NCBI GenBank assembly: GCA_022264855.1
Contig: JABYQU010000057.1
Coordinates: 62,001 to 126,000 of the forward strand
From: Lenzites betulinus
Lineage: Eukaryota; Basidiomycota; Agaricomycetes; Polyporales; Polyporaceae
Length of the DNA: 64,000 nt
Direction of reading: 5' to 3'
The position numbers and the translations under genes were made by a program. Every line of letters starts with the position of its first letter. Position 1 is the stretch's first letter. Below the pieces are notes generated by a model, which saw only the letters and a list, made by a program, of their open reading frames with translations, had not been told where the DNA came from and did no database searches. Of the stretch, positions 32,601-44,970 are shown piece after piece.

Positions 32601-33333
32601 CCGCTGCCCGCGTCCGTGCGTGTGCTATCCCCAAGAGTGCATCGGTGTGCTGATAAGCTTCTGCAATAGCCGTGTCAGCCATGCGTCGCGATACTTCCGA
32701 GGCAGCTTTGGTGCTTATGACGACAGTCTCGACGGTGGCATGGGCAGCAGCAACCGCTCGCTTGAGGTGGGCCGCCTCCGTTCTACTTTCCTCGAGGCAC
32801 CTCGTGACTTCTTGTACTTGTAGCCGGCTCGCCTCCGTCTCCAATACCATCCTGTCGGCCATGCCCTCAAGCCTCGCCTCTGCCTCCCATGCTCGAACTT
32901 CCGCCGCTTGGGCCCGAGCCTCTGCGTCAAACACCCGTCTAGAGGCATTGAGCTCGACCTCTTCCAGCTGTGCTGTGGCCTCCGCAGCCTTGCCCTCGCC
33001 CACTGCCTGCGCCTTCTTCAACCGTTGCTGAAGAGCATCCTTTGCATCGCGCAAGCGACGCTCCCGGCGACGGGCATTGTGGAGCTCACGTCGGCTAGCT
33101 TCTCCTCGTTCCTTCTCGATGGCTAACTTCTTGGCTTCTTTCAGGAGCTGCTCTTCCCGGGCTGCCACAGTTGCGGCTTTGCTTAACGAAGGAGATTCGC
33201 CAGACAGTGCATCAGGTAAAGCCAGGACTGGAGGTATGTTTTCCTGATTTTGACGAGCATGGATCTTTTTCAGATTATCTTGAACATGCTGATGCTGTGC
33301 GGGAGAACGACGCTTTCTGGGATGCCAGGACAT
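29622..33333 (-). CDS. Putative transposase with long N-terminal coiled coil (family not recognised)
   Basis: Two exons (33333-31725 and 31669-29622; intron GTGAGG...ATTAG, 55 nt) give one continuous 1218-residue protein. Residues about 50-480 are Ala/Glu/Arg-rich coiled coil (for example EELEERLYAAMQDADQYLEH). The second half starts with ITLSCDGTTIKNINYDSRY (Asp543 on a strand, a candidate first catalytic acidic residue), then NHTSDTQLHGW, DLFIHAGCCMHKELN (Asp near 722, a candidate second), MNRDNDAA, and STNDENEGALG (Glu near 1024, a candidate last). A lysine-rich segment and an acidic end (VENEVDDGGYNSDE) close the protein. These spacings would resemble a DDE enzyme with a large insertion, as in hAT enzymes, but this is inference. 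KDZ signatures are absent. The placement between inverted termini is the main evidence for a transposase role. Confidence 0.75.
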
Positions 33334-33876
33334 AGCGCATGCAAGTGTTTAGAACTACTCAATTTTGTCGGTAGCCTGGGCCGCTGCCCAAATACTGTGC
33401 GCGCTTATGGTGGTCATGCTGCTTATGTCATCACGCCAGTCAAGTTTATGGCTCGTTCATCCCGTCCTTATGTATGCGCTTCCGCTCCCCCAAATGTTTT
33501 GAAAACTGTAAATCATACCAAAGTCATATATGAGGAACACTTTGGTTGGAGTACATTTGCCTTAAATGAGTGTTTTCCCAATGTCCGAACATAAGTATTG
33601 AAGTGAGGAAAAATCGGGTCCAGACCTTTGCTTCGCAATCACAAAAAACACGGTCTCGCATACTTTCCGGAATCAAAAACGCGTATGTCGAGACTGGATC
33701 TCACATGACATGCCCGTACCACTTTTGACAAGGCTTACAGCCACCGACGCGATGTGCGCAAGCGCCGTCGTCTGACAGCCGGCTGGTGCGATCATTCCAA
33801 TCCCGAGATTAATTCTTATCTGTTCTTATCTGTACATTGATAAAATATAATGGGAGAGCGCTCTGTGTAGGCGAAA

Positions 33877-33929
33877 GTAGACGCTGGTACGCGCGCTAGG
33901 GATTTTTGGCGGGGCGTTGCCTACCCCCA
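33877..33929 (-). repeat. Right terminal inverted repeat of the transposon
   Basis: Inverted copy of the left end, with an extra 8-9 bp between the inner and outer conserved blocks. TTGCTA follows directly outside. Confidence 0.85.
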
Positions 33930-36900
33930 TTGCTAGGATGATGGCCTCCTGGTATCATTATTCAGGCTCCTCAGGCTTCTTCCAGTGGCACGCCTCAGTA
34001 CCCGTACGAGTGCAACTTGAAGGTCGTACTCAGATATTCAAATACTTGGGCCAACTTCTCTGCTTCTGATTATTCTTGTCTCTGGAATCTGCCAGTGGAG
34101 GGCTGGAGACGCGCCCGCCCGCTCGTCAAGACGTCAACGCGTCAACTCGGACCATCCGCCACTCCGCGCCGCCGGAGGGTGTTGCCAGTGAATATCGAAT
34201 ATCAAGTTGGTGGGGCGGGAGCCGTCGGACGTCCGCGAGCTACGCGAGGATTCAGGAAAGACCTCGACGCGCTGACGCGCCCACCGAGTCGGACGATCCT
34301 CCCATCCTCCCAGACTCACGCGCACACGAGTACTCGCCATCTCCCCGCCAAGGACAAGACCGCAGCAAGTAGACATACTCCCGGCGACGTCGCTGAGGGC
34401 ACGTGTAAACGGTAGGACGGACGACCACGTCGTCCGACGCGTCCGACGCGCCCGCCGGTTTACTTGCTTCTTTTGTGCAGGCGCATCACCCCGGGCGCGC
34501 CGCCCCGCGTCGGTGCGTCCCACCCTCCCTGCTCTCCGTTAAAATTTTGCTGGAAGTCGGATGTTCCCTATCCGTATTCTGCGGGTGCGTCCGCGAAATC
34601 ACTCGTAATCACAGTGCTTCCCGCGCGGAGGCCGCGCGACGACTCCGCGGCGTCCGTCGTGGCGGACGCGGGCATCCATCCTCCATTCCCCATCAACATT
34701 TTGAACGTGCGTACTGTACCCGCGACTCGGAGCCCGGTCGGTGGTTGGCTCGAAAATTAATTGATCCTTCCAACAATTCAGTGTCTGGGATGAAAACGTT
34801 GCGAAGGGTAGCGAAGGGTTTGACCGCTCTGAATGTACGCGCAGCAACGCTAGGCTTTTGTTCCTTGCGCACCCACGGGGCTGGCGTATGATCGCCTAGT
34901 CGCCTAGGACCTCGACTATCTAGGGACTAGATACGACGACACAATTGCAAGCTGCCTCTCCGCACCAGCACCAGCGGTCGCAAGTGCTGCGCTCGAAGCT
35001 CCGGTATCTTCTGATCCTCAACTTCCTGCTTCTCCCATATGCGCATGCGCGCCCTGACCAGCCTCTTACTACTACTAGTGCGCCCCGGCTCCGCTCTGCG
35101 TCCGTCCATCCGCCCGTCTGTCCGTTCCAGCAGTCATCCCAATTATTCACAGCTACACACTCGAACGATCGCCTCGGGTCCAGTTGCACGAACGTGATCC
35201 CGCGCAGGGCCGCCGGCGGGGTGCCTGCGCCCATGCGGACGCCACCGCACGCCGGGCGCGTGCGCGCGGCAGCCTGCCAGTCACCCAGCCCTCGAGGCGA
35301 CCCATACAGTCCTTTGGTCCGGCCGGCGCATCGAGGACTCGGAGAGTCGTATCGAGCGTTGGTTGATCGCCGCTCGTCCCGCGTTACGTACCGGGGCGGG
35401 TGGCGGCGGGAGTAAGTGAGGCCTCGAGGGGACGGTCACCACCACTGCCGCTGTTCCGAACCGCAGATCCAGCGTCCTCGCCCTCTTGCGATGGCCCACA
35501 TGCATCGTGTCGTGGAGGACGACAGGACGTGACGCGGGACCAGGCCGCGTCGATAATTGCGAGGCCCCGGGGTGGCTGGCCAGGTACGCAGCCGCTCAAT
35601 ATCCAATCCCACACGTCCGACGTCGACGTCCACCCCCGAAGTCGCACACACTACTCATCATGCATCTGGAGGCTCGCAGGTCCGCGCGTCCTTAGCTTCG
35701 CCGCTGTTCCGCTGGGAGAGCAGCGGGCTCCGCGCTGACGTACGGCACGCGTCAATTGTCCGTTCCAGCCTGCCCTGCACGCCGGGCCAGCGCAGATCGC
35801 CCCAGTGCGGCAGGCGTCGCGGAGCGCACTGGGGCACGCCCGCGCCGAGATTAATGCAATCTCGCGCCGCGCGCCGTCTATTGGACAGCGTGGCCATGGG
35901 CGGAACGGCGCGCGCGCCGGAGAGACGTCACGGTGCGGCGGAGGGGTGGGTGGCCGGGCAATATCACCCCCCAGGGCGTCCGGGTGTCTATCAGGGCGAG
36001 GCTTCCAGTTTCCAGTGTCCAGGCGTCTGCCCGTCCGGAGAGCCTTGGGGGCGTGCTTCTAGCGGCTCGTCGGCCGCGGGCGCGCGCTGGGCGTGTCTGC
36101 GTGCGGTGGGGGATCCGCATCCGGTGCCGTTATTTCTGTGCGCGCGTCCTGGGGCGTGTCGGGGGTTCTTGGGTGGAAGGCTGGGCGCTGGGCGCAGCAG
36201 CTGAGTTGTATTGTGATCGCACAAGGATTGGACGTGTCCTGCTGCGAGATTGGAATGGTACGAGATTGCGCGAAGCGGGGCCTGCAATTGGGGCGGGCGG
36301 GCGCATGACGTCTGGAACGGGGGTGCGTGGTGGCCCGTCGCGTCCTTCTCGTACCTGAGCGACTTGTTCATGTGTGCATCATGCAGCAGCGGGCTCACGC
36401 TTCTCGAACAGATGTCCGAACTCGGGACGGGAAGATCACTGAATGAATCTCGACCCGCATCGACATCTGTTCTACCGCAACAAACAATGGCGGTTTCGAG
36501 GACCCCACCGCGGGCATAATGTCTACGAACTCTGACTGCAGCTGGGAAACATGCCACCCGCTCGAAGGGGACATGTCGCCGTGAAACGCAAGCTACGGTA
36601 CGTCCCACACTCACCGTGCGCTCGGTCCTCCGGGCTACCCATGTTAGGCCGACCGCAGCACCTCCTCCATCCTACGATGTCCAGCGCGCGCCGCCACCGC
36701 AAAATACTCCGCACCCTGCATCTCGCCGACGGACCAACGGCGAGCTCGGGGTTCGCCACGACGCCCGCCGGGGCGTACTCAGGCTCAGGGTCTGCAGACG
36801 GGCCCAGTCCCAGGAGACGTCGTCTGGGGGCGCGGCGCAGCCCGGGTGTCCCCCGCCGCCCAAAGCAGGCGAAAAGTCCCGGCGGCGTGCGAGGAGCGAT

Positions 36901-39900
36901 CAGCGAAGCTGGGCGAAGGCGCGCGCGCACTCAGGGTCGTCGCGCTGCATATGGTCAGATGCCGCGCGCGGGCGCATCACCTGTCCACCGTGCGTCCGCG
37001 TCCGGTGCGCCGTCTGCCGCGGACGCTTCGGCGCGGGGGCGTGCCGGGCGTGGGCGTGGGCGTCGCCGGGCCTGCTTCGGGGCGTTCTTTCGTTAATTAA
37101 GCAGCTCTCCACGGAGGTCCGATAGGCTCTGCGTGCGCACAGAAAGGGAAACGGCCTGCTCTCCTCGGGTTCGCCCGCGTGGGCGTGCCTACGCCGGTAC
37201 GTAATCCGCACGACCCAGCCAGAAGGCGCACCGGGCGTGTGTCTGCCTCAGCTGCAACATGTGTCTGGCCGTCGAACAGCGCCCGCCGCTGCAGTCACAT
37301 CGATCAGTGCCAGTGCGCGGACGAGTCGGATTATTGCAGAACAACGCAGGCCATATCGAGAACAAGCGTAGCGTCCAGCTGATGGCGCGCCCGCAGCGCC
37401 AGCCCTCGCAGTCGCACAGGTCGACGCGCGGCAGACGCCGCGCGCGGAGACTCGTCTCTCAGAGTCTCGGGCTTCCCGCTCCACGCCGCACCGTGCACGC
37501 GTGGGGCTCCTCGCGCGCACACTCGGCCACAGCTCCCACCCCCCGTGCGTCCCGCGCTGCTTACGCTGAGACCGGGGCCCATCAGCGCATCAGCCCGCGG
37601 TGGGACACACACCTCCCCAAAAGGCAGCTCTAAATGAACGCCCTCCTCGATCGCCCCAGCCCGGCGGACCACAGTGGCGCGGCTCCCAGTGCGCCACCAC
37701 CTGCCCCCGGCCTGATCGTGTCGTTTCGTTCCGCGCAGAGCAGGCAGGTGCGCACCTGGGCCCGCGCGCGCGCCCCCGCTCGAGCTCGCGTCGCGCACGG
37801 TGTCGGGATGCGTGATGTCAAGGCCGTCCGCTTGGGCTGCCAGTGCTACGCACGTGGGGATGGTGGCCGCGCGTGGCAAGGTCCCATCACGCTCACGCTG
37901 AGTTCGAGGAGGACGCCCGACGGAACGCTCTCAAAGCGCACGAAAATGGCGACGCCTGCCGTATACGGGCCTGGCGGAAGAATACCTTGTCGTCGTGGCG
38001 ACCCGCCTGGTTGATCGCAGGGCGCGCGCAACATAATGGGAGAAGCCCGCGCGTGGACGATTGCTGGGCCGTTACGGCGCGTGCGTGGTATTCTCGGCTC
38101 TCGACTCTCCATTTTCGCGCGAGCGGGCGAATGGCGCGAAAGCAGGGCGCACGGGAGGGCGCAGGGCCCGCGCACGGTGGGAATGCGCGCGGGGATGCCC
38201 CGACAGGTTGTGCGAGACTGGACGAGGCCGCGCGGGGGTGCCCGAGGATGCTGGCAAGCCCACTGCCCGCGTGGGCGAGCTCTGTGCGGTGGTCCAGGGC
38301 TACTGCACCCGTTAGGGGTTGGGAACGGCGCCCTCTTCTGAATCGCGTCCGCGTCAAGACTAGCTGCTGGGGACGGGTGAGTGCATCAAGAAATCGCGAA
38401 CGCGCCCTGGATCTGACCGCGCACCGTGACGGAGGCCACTGATTGACTCGAAAGCACTGTCCAGAACGTGCCCCCAGACTGATGGGCGTGCGTCCGCAGC
38501 GTGATATCATGCACGCACGGAAGAGCAGATGCCAGTGCTCGCCCGCTGCGCCCCGCCGGCGTCGTCGGGACTCGGCGCGACATACCAGCATGTGTCCCCG
38601 CGGAGCGCCCCCGACCCGCCCCTCAGAACCGTGCCCGTCGCCCGCGGTGCCCGACGCCGAAGCTGGAGTCTGGCGACGGCGAGCGACGCGACGGCGCGGC
38701 GGGTGGCACGCGCAGGGTCGCGCGCGCGCGATCCCACGCCTCCCCGCCGCAGAGCCCATCAGATCTCGGACGACGGACGACGGCGGCCCATCAGAGCCAT
38801 CACGGCCGTGCGAAGTGATCTGCAGGCCCGGGGTGCGCCGTGGGAGCGTGCGCGCACCAGGATCCGGCATTGGCTCGTGGGCGTGTGCAGGGAGTGATTG
38901 CATTTGCGCACTTGTGGGAGGCCTGGCACTGGGAGGACGCGTCTGCGCGGTTGCGAGGGGCGAGGGCGTGTTGCGTTACGGCAGGGGAGCCAGACGTCGA
39001 CGTGTGGCTTGACCGTTTGACGGCTGGAACTTGGAAGAGGCGTGGCTGGGACGTGTCATCAGAAGTCGCCCAGACGGACTGGTCTCCGGGCATTACGAGA
39101 TCCCGAGCTGGGAGAGGCCGGGCGGAAGACCCGCTGCAACTTCCGGGGTGATGGAAATTCGCGCGTTTGGTAGGTTTCTGCGCCGGAAGCCCCAGGAGGT
39201 GGACAAACGCGGCCGGCTCCCGCGTCCACATCACGTCTGATTCGGGGTGATGCTCGCGGAGTCGCAAACGGCGACGGAGCACCAAAATTCAAAGTGGCCT
39301 TCAAGTTGGGGGGGATCTGCACATGCTAAAATATGCGAGCGCGCAGTGATGCCGACGTCCAGTCGCTGCGCACGCGCACGCGTGCCGGTTGTCAATTCCT
39401 CGGCCTCTGGTGCTTCTATCCAGGGCATCTCGACATTGCCGGCATGCGAGCTTGCGCGGAAACGGACATGCCATCAGGTACTGTCCCATCGCACGCGCAC
39501 GGCACATGATATCGCTCACCGAGGGCCAGTGGTGAATAACGACTCGGTGCGCCACAAAGCGGGCATCATCTTGGGCGTGCCGCACCTGCGAGAAAGGCCG
39601 ATATCAGAAATGTCGCGCGGGTGGCAGATCAGCAGGGCCGGGGTGTTGCCGTTCGAACGAGGCACCCGAGGCTTGCTTTCTGTTCTTACGGACTTGATCA
39701 ATGCACGACGAAAATGCACGCCGTGTGCCCCCGCGTAGCGATTCGATTCTAGGCGACGAGCGACGGCATGGTGGCGTCGACATGCGAAACGTTCGAATCC
39801 ACCGCGTCGGATCGGCCGATGCTGACGACCTGCGCTGATGAAGACTCAGAGGCAGGCAGCCCTGCAGAGAGGTATCGACACCATCAGCCTCACGCCCCGC

Positions 39901-41666
39901 GCAAAAATAAAATCGAAATCAGCGCGGACGTGATGCCCTCCGCCCTCGTCATCTGCACGTTCTGTAACAGTAATGTTTCACAAAACGGACACCGTACCGG
40001 TCCCAGAGCGGGGGCCCGCGGTGCATGATTGTTCATCCAGCGGACACGCTTGTCTGCGCCGTGATGGCACACGCGCCGCGCCGCAGGGCATCCCGTATCA
40101 TTGACAATGACATTGAATGCTGGGATCCGGGAGAAGGCGGGAAGGGGCCGCGCAATCAGCGAAGCGGCTGCGCTGGAGCGGGCGTGAGGGTCGCAACGCC
40201 ATACGGGGACGGCAGAAGAGAGGGCGCACTGAATACGGGCTGGCAGTCGCGATGGGAGGTGATGTCGCTGCGCGCCACGTAAGGACGTCGTGCGTGGTGT
40301 GGCGGATGCAATGTTTGTTTTGAATGGCCGGTTGGGTTTTGGTGAGCAGGGTGGTACGGCTGATCCGCCAGCAAATGAGTCAGACAAGGGGCGAATGAAT
40401 GGTGTAGAACGGCAGCGGCCAGAACGTGGTGTGACCGCAGGCGATGTTTTTGCTCCCGTAGCTCTTGTGCAACTTGCGAAGATGATGTTGAGTCAGACTG
40501 GTCACTGCAGACGTGGGCGATCATTGTAAGTCACAAGGACCAAAGTGCCTTCTGGTGAAATCAAGGAGAGTCAATGCACACGACGCTCAGCTTGCGGCAC
40601 GCCACGGTCATGGAACCACATCTGTTGGATGGCGCCGATCAGTTTTCGACTCGCCTGTTGCAAAAGTGGAGCACTCACATTGCACACAAGGAATACGGGC
40701 CTCATAGCCATGAACGTTGAACGTTGAACGCTTGAACGCTAAAAAAATTGATGTTCAAGATGATCACAGGGTACCGCGAAAAATTGCACTACCGCACGAA
40801 GCGCCTCAAATTGCATGGCCAGTGGAATGAATCGAAGTTCATTATAGTAGTATTCCTACCGAATGAACAAGAGGTACAAGAACGTACTACACCAACAGAT
40901 ACTGCTCGTGAAACTACGAAGATGTGCCAAAGACTGATTAACCGTGCGACCAGTGGTGCATTATACAGCCGACGGTATGCCCAGTCTCAGACTCGTAAGA
41001 TCCCTCTTCTCGGCCTGTAAACCGCGCCTAATGACGAGGCCCAAGGTAGAACGTCCCACAAGAGTCGAAACGCCAGCTTCAGAGACCGAGTTGACTGTAA
41101 AGAAGCCGCCCCCTCACGCGCCCGCAGAATATAAGGGAAGGCACAAGCGCCCAAGGTCCGTGCGCGGGAGAGTGGCCAGGCGCCGATTATATAAAGCCTG
41201 CGAGGGCGGTTTTTTTCCTCATCGAAAGTTACACCTCGCGGGTTGATATTTGGGACTCTTTCTAGCCGTCGTTCGCGTCGTGTACGGGAGAGTCTTGAAC
41301 CGTTCGCGAGGGAGATCAACTCTTCATCTCAAGATCGTACCGGATAGTCTTATGTCGGATTGCGACCCGTGTTGGAGATACAGCCTTCGTATGTACTTTG
41401 TAACTTTCACATGAATTGTATCATTGTTTCGCATCATTTTCGTATGATCATGGGGCCATACTTAAAGCTTAAGCTTCATCGTGGTGCTGTAACTGATGCA
41501 ACCTTCTACGTGAAAGTCTGAATATCGCTCAAGATACCTGAACTTCCGAGGGATAAACTCATGAGTAAGTGCCCCGTTCATGCAGTGAAAGTACAGTGAT
41601 AATATACAACGTTGCAGATTGAACTCTGCTTTTACCACCAGGGGCCTCTATGTGAGAGCGACCGTC
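33930..41666. other. 7.7-kb gene-poor GC-rich region
   Basis: As in the 17.3-25.6 kb stretch, only random long frames are present and none shows a domain or splice continuation. GTTGAAC-type motifs recur here (TGAACGTTGAACGTTGAACG at 40711-40730, then CTTGAACGCT). The last kilobase is AT-richer. No RNA gene is recognised. Confidence 0.5.
40711..40740 (+). repeat. Short tandem run of a 7-bp GAACGTT-type unit
   Basis: TGAACGTTGAACGTTGAACG followed by CTTGAACGCT makes about four units. Related short runs occur only in the other gene-poor region (21429, 23931). Confidence 0.75.
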
Positions 41667-42853
41667 TCACGAGAGCCAGGTGATCCACTTCTCGGACTTC
41701 CGGAGGATAGTATCCGTCATAATCTCGGCAATCTTGCGATCTGTCTGCTCCGAGGGGTGCAGCTCGTCGAACCTGTCGCACGGCGTCAACTCAATCTTCC
41801 AAGTCGAGACCCGGGAGCTCCACTCACCAAAGGAAGCTGTCGCGGTCGGTCCCCACAGCGTCGGTGCACACACCCGGGTCGCCCGTCGATTCGCCTTCCT
41901 GGAACATGCATGCGTGAACGGCGCCGGTCACGTTCAAGGGAGCTGTGCCGTTCAAGTACAGCTGCGGGTGGGCGATCATGTCCGTGAAGAGGGCGTGCGA
42001 GTCGAACAGGCCTAGAGGTGCGTCATTCAGCGTATCGCGAATGCACTACAGACCGTCGTAGCTCACCGAGGTGTGCGCCGTGCAGCGATGGAGTCAGGGC
42101 CCGAAGCATCAGGTCGGCGATAGCGTTCCCTGACTTCGTAAGCTCGGCCATGGAGACACTCCATGCGGTGGTGTTGCGCGGGCCGGTCCAGTACCGGTTG
42201 GGGTACGAGTTGGCGGAGTAGAGCGGCGTCGTCTCCAGTGGAATCATCTGCGCCCGAGATAGTGAGTATCTTCTGCGTACGGCAGGCATACCGTTCGAGT
42301 TCGCTCACGTTTTGGAAGATGAAGTTGCGCGCGCCCGCTGCATACATCACCTTCACCCAGTTGACGGCGCAGGAGACGGTGTCAACTATGCTGACGCCAG
42401 CCGGCTGGGAGCCGGTGAGAAGCGCGTTCGCGCCCACATCGTTGGTGCCGATCCAGAGCGTGTAGATCGTCTCTTCGGGGTTCAGCCGAAGCGATCCGTT
42501 GGCCTTCTCCGTAAAGAAGAGCGGGAGCTGGCTCTCGAATACGGAAGGGAAGGGCCGATCAGTCAGGTTGTTTGAGCACGTCGCGCCGGACTTGGCGAAT
42601 GGGAACAGCTTGAAGTGACCGTCCTGCGCGGCATAGACGGGCCAGACAATACCGCCGTCTGCGTGTCCGTCCTACATTGAATGTGAGATTTTGTTCTCTA
42701 CCAAGCAGTGTCACGGCAAATACTTACAACGTCCGTGTAGGAATCGCCGAACGTGACCAAATTCTTGATTTGCCCTGGGAATGGCCCCGCCGCCAATGCA
42801 GAGAGTGCGAGGCTGCACGAGAGAACAAGAGCGGTGAGCAACTTAAGTGCCAT
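41667..42853 (-). CDS. Secreted GDSL esterase, carbohydrate esterase family 16-like (acetylesterase)
   Basis: Five exons (42853-42728, 42671-42309, 42247-42067, 42011-41828, 41772-41667) give 319 residues. A signal peptide (LTALVLSCSLALSALAA) precedes the mature protein. GDSL hydrolase blocks are clear: NLVTFGDSYTD with nucleophile Ser38, the WIGTNDVG block (Asn119, Asp120), and FDELHPSEQTDRKIA with Asp287 and His290 completing the triad. The wording matches CE16 acetylesterases, which remove acetyl groups from the ends of hemicellulose-derived oligosaccharides outside the cell. Several N-x-S/T sites (SNNLT, LNGTA, LNVTG) fit a glycosylated secreted enzyme. Activity on acetylated xylo-oligosaccharides is inferred from the family. 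No other carbohydrate-active gene adjoins it. Confidence 0.92.
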
Positions 42854-44970
42854 GTTCGAATCGGCGGTGCAGGTAAGCGTGTAGGGATGCAGGCGTTGTC
42901 GAGTATGCCAGCGCGCCCCCTTAAATATCTCGAACGCAGCCGCCAGCGATCTACGTCCAGCGTTGAAGCTGCATCATCTGACCGCACCTGCTGGCCAGCG
43001 GGAGCCCGTAGAAGAGGGGCAAGGCAGGAAGTCGACCTCATCTCGTACGCGGCGCGGTGTGATCGAATCCCCCTATGCCCGTCTTACGGCGTAATTGCCG
43101 ACGCGGACGCCGTGTGTTGGCGCGCATGACCAGAGATGACCAATGTACACGGACCGCCAGAGGATGATGCGCCCCTCTCGAGTGGGTGGCCCGAGGTTTC
43201 GCCCGCTTCTCCGAAGATGCATCTGCGACGAAGGCCGTGATCACGCGTGACGCAGCTGATCGTGCACGGTTCTGTCGGTGTGTACAGAGTGGAGAGAAGG
43301 GTACGCTGGGAAAAGTTGATGGCTCACGTGTACATCAGTGTGTTATGAGACAGCGTCCGGGCATTTTTGAGACCAGGCGACCGCACCGCGCTCTGACGTT
43401 GCAGCTGCTAATAATAATCCCTCCAAATGTGGTCGTGAATGTGGTTTCGTGTGCATGTACTACCTTTGACGCAGGTTAAGTAGTACCATATGTCGAGATG
43501 TGATATGTTGCTGAATGCCCATATTGCCACAGAGCGTAGCCGAAGACCACAAACATACGCACAAATATATGCAATGAAGACCCCTTGAACGAAGAAATGG
43601 TCTAATTGTATGTACCTGCCATGGACTGACATAGGTCACTTTAGGACTAGAACAATCTGGCGGAGCCTGAGCGAACGAAACGTGAGTCGCCAACTGGAAA
43701 TACTGGGGGCATCTGGAATTCAATGGGTAAGCTTCAACTTGCTTTCAGGAAAGGCGAAGGTCGTGGTCGAGGCGCGCTTTTGGGCTGAAGCTTCGGACGA
43801 GATTCAATTTGCTTGTGTAAGGTAGTCATCATCGATGACTACACAGGCGCGATTTACTCCCGTAGTCTTATAACGTGCAGGTGTCTGCTCTACCAGCGTA
43901 GGACTTTCATAACGATACTAGAAATACAATCATGAACGCTAGTCGTAACTGCACTGAGATGGCAAACACGTTATTCTCGACCCCTCCGAGCCTGAGGCTC
44001 ACAAAAGGCGCCCGTGGTGGGAGTGATGCTCTACAATATCCCCGTCTCTTGATTATCTTATCACATAGGGGTGCATAATTACAAGTCAAAGAGCACATTG
44101 CATTTGAATTGTGCGTTTGATAAATACTCTGCTCCATTTTCTTCGAACGCATGTCCATCATGCAGCGTCCTGATACGTCGAATACAACACCTGCCTAAAA
44201 TGGATCCACACGACGCATTAGACGCCAAAGAATGCGAACATCGTTGTAAGTGGCTTGAACTCGTTAGCATTTGCCCCTTCAGTAGCATCACTAGACAGCC
44301 CTTGATTTCCTACGCTGAAATCAGAAGGGTAACTTTGTAATGCACATAAGGTGTACCTCTATCTCTAATACTGACCTTTGCATGTGTAGTCACGACCATA
44401 ATGCGGAAGGGTTCTCGACGGCGCCAGAACCGTTCTGTACAACATGTGGCTAGCATAGAACACTCCACTCCTTCGTTTACTAGGCAAACTATCAAAGCTG
44501 AGTGAACCCCCCTTATGTTCCGCTTGTTCCATCACTTGACGCGACAGAAAACGCGCTCGCCCTTTGGCCCTATGCTTTGACAGATGCCTCGCGGCGGAGT
44601 GGCTCTGGCGCGAATCGCTTGCACTTCATTCACGCGTGTCTTTTTCAGATTGCCGACGCCTTGCCCACACTGGTCCAAGCAGTGTGCGCTTTGCTTTGGA
44701 CGGCCCCGCTCGGTCTCTGCTATGCACCATTCTACGCGCTCGATGGCCCGCCCTCTGTGTCCAGCTTTGACGACCGCGCCATTGCTGCAAACGCTTTATC
44801 CCGCCCCCCTCGTCCTCTGTCGCTTTGTCTCTTCCACTGATACTTATTCCCTCTCGCGATGGCCACCGCTTGGCACACAGTCTCCTCGCCTGGTCTCCAG
44901 TTCTCTGTTCTCTTGGAGCCTCCTCTGCACATAGTCATCCAATACGCCCGCCCGCTGTTCTGGCCTCAAG
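42854..44970. other. Intergenic region, no confident gene
   Basis: Promoter side of the esterase gene and a 2-kb AT-richer spacer. Short ORFs near 43186 and 44502 lack support from splicing or motif. The last 150 bp before the next gene is pyrimidine-rich. Confidence 0.45.

Larger units (their letters stand above)
29223..33929 (-). mobile_element. Intact DNA transposon of unassigned superfamily, 4.7 kb
   Basis: The two ends are imperfect inverted repeats. The outer 13 bp TGGGGGTAGGCAA is identical at 29223-29235 and, inverted, at 33917-33929. A CCGCCAAAAA block and a second identical 13-bp block GTACCAGCGTCTA (29252-29264; inverted 33878-33890) follow inside. The flanks carry TTGCTA at 29214-29219 and 33930-33935. 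This is consistent with a target-site duplication of about 8 bp matching at 6 positions, if the left end is one or two bases earlier than drawn. Inside is one gene covering most of the element, with no stop or frameshift. Together these show a complete, probably recent cut-and-paste element. It lies in a gene-poor zone and disrupts no recognised gene. Confidence 0.85.

Noticed and set aside
29622..33333. Assignment of the transposase to the KDZ (Kyakuja-Dileera-Zisupton) group
   Set aside because: The cysteine cluster and the YDIACQ-type and ERLWS-type signatures of that group are not visible; only the general large-element look and terminal repeats agree.
44502..44840. 112-codon frame as the first exon of the gene at 44971
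   Set aside because: No donor connects it in phase, and it lies in a pyrimidine-rich leader-like stretch.
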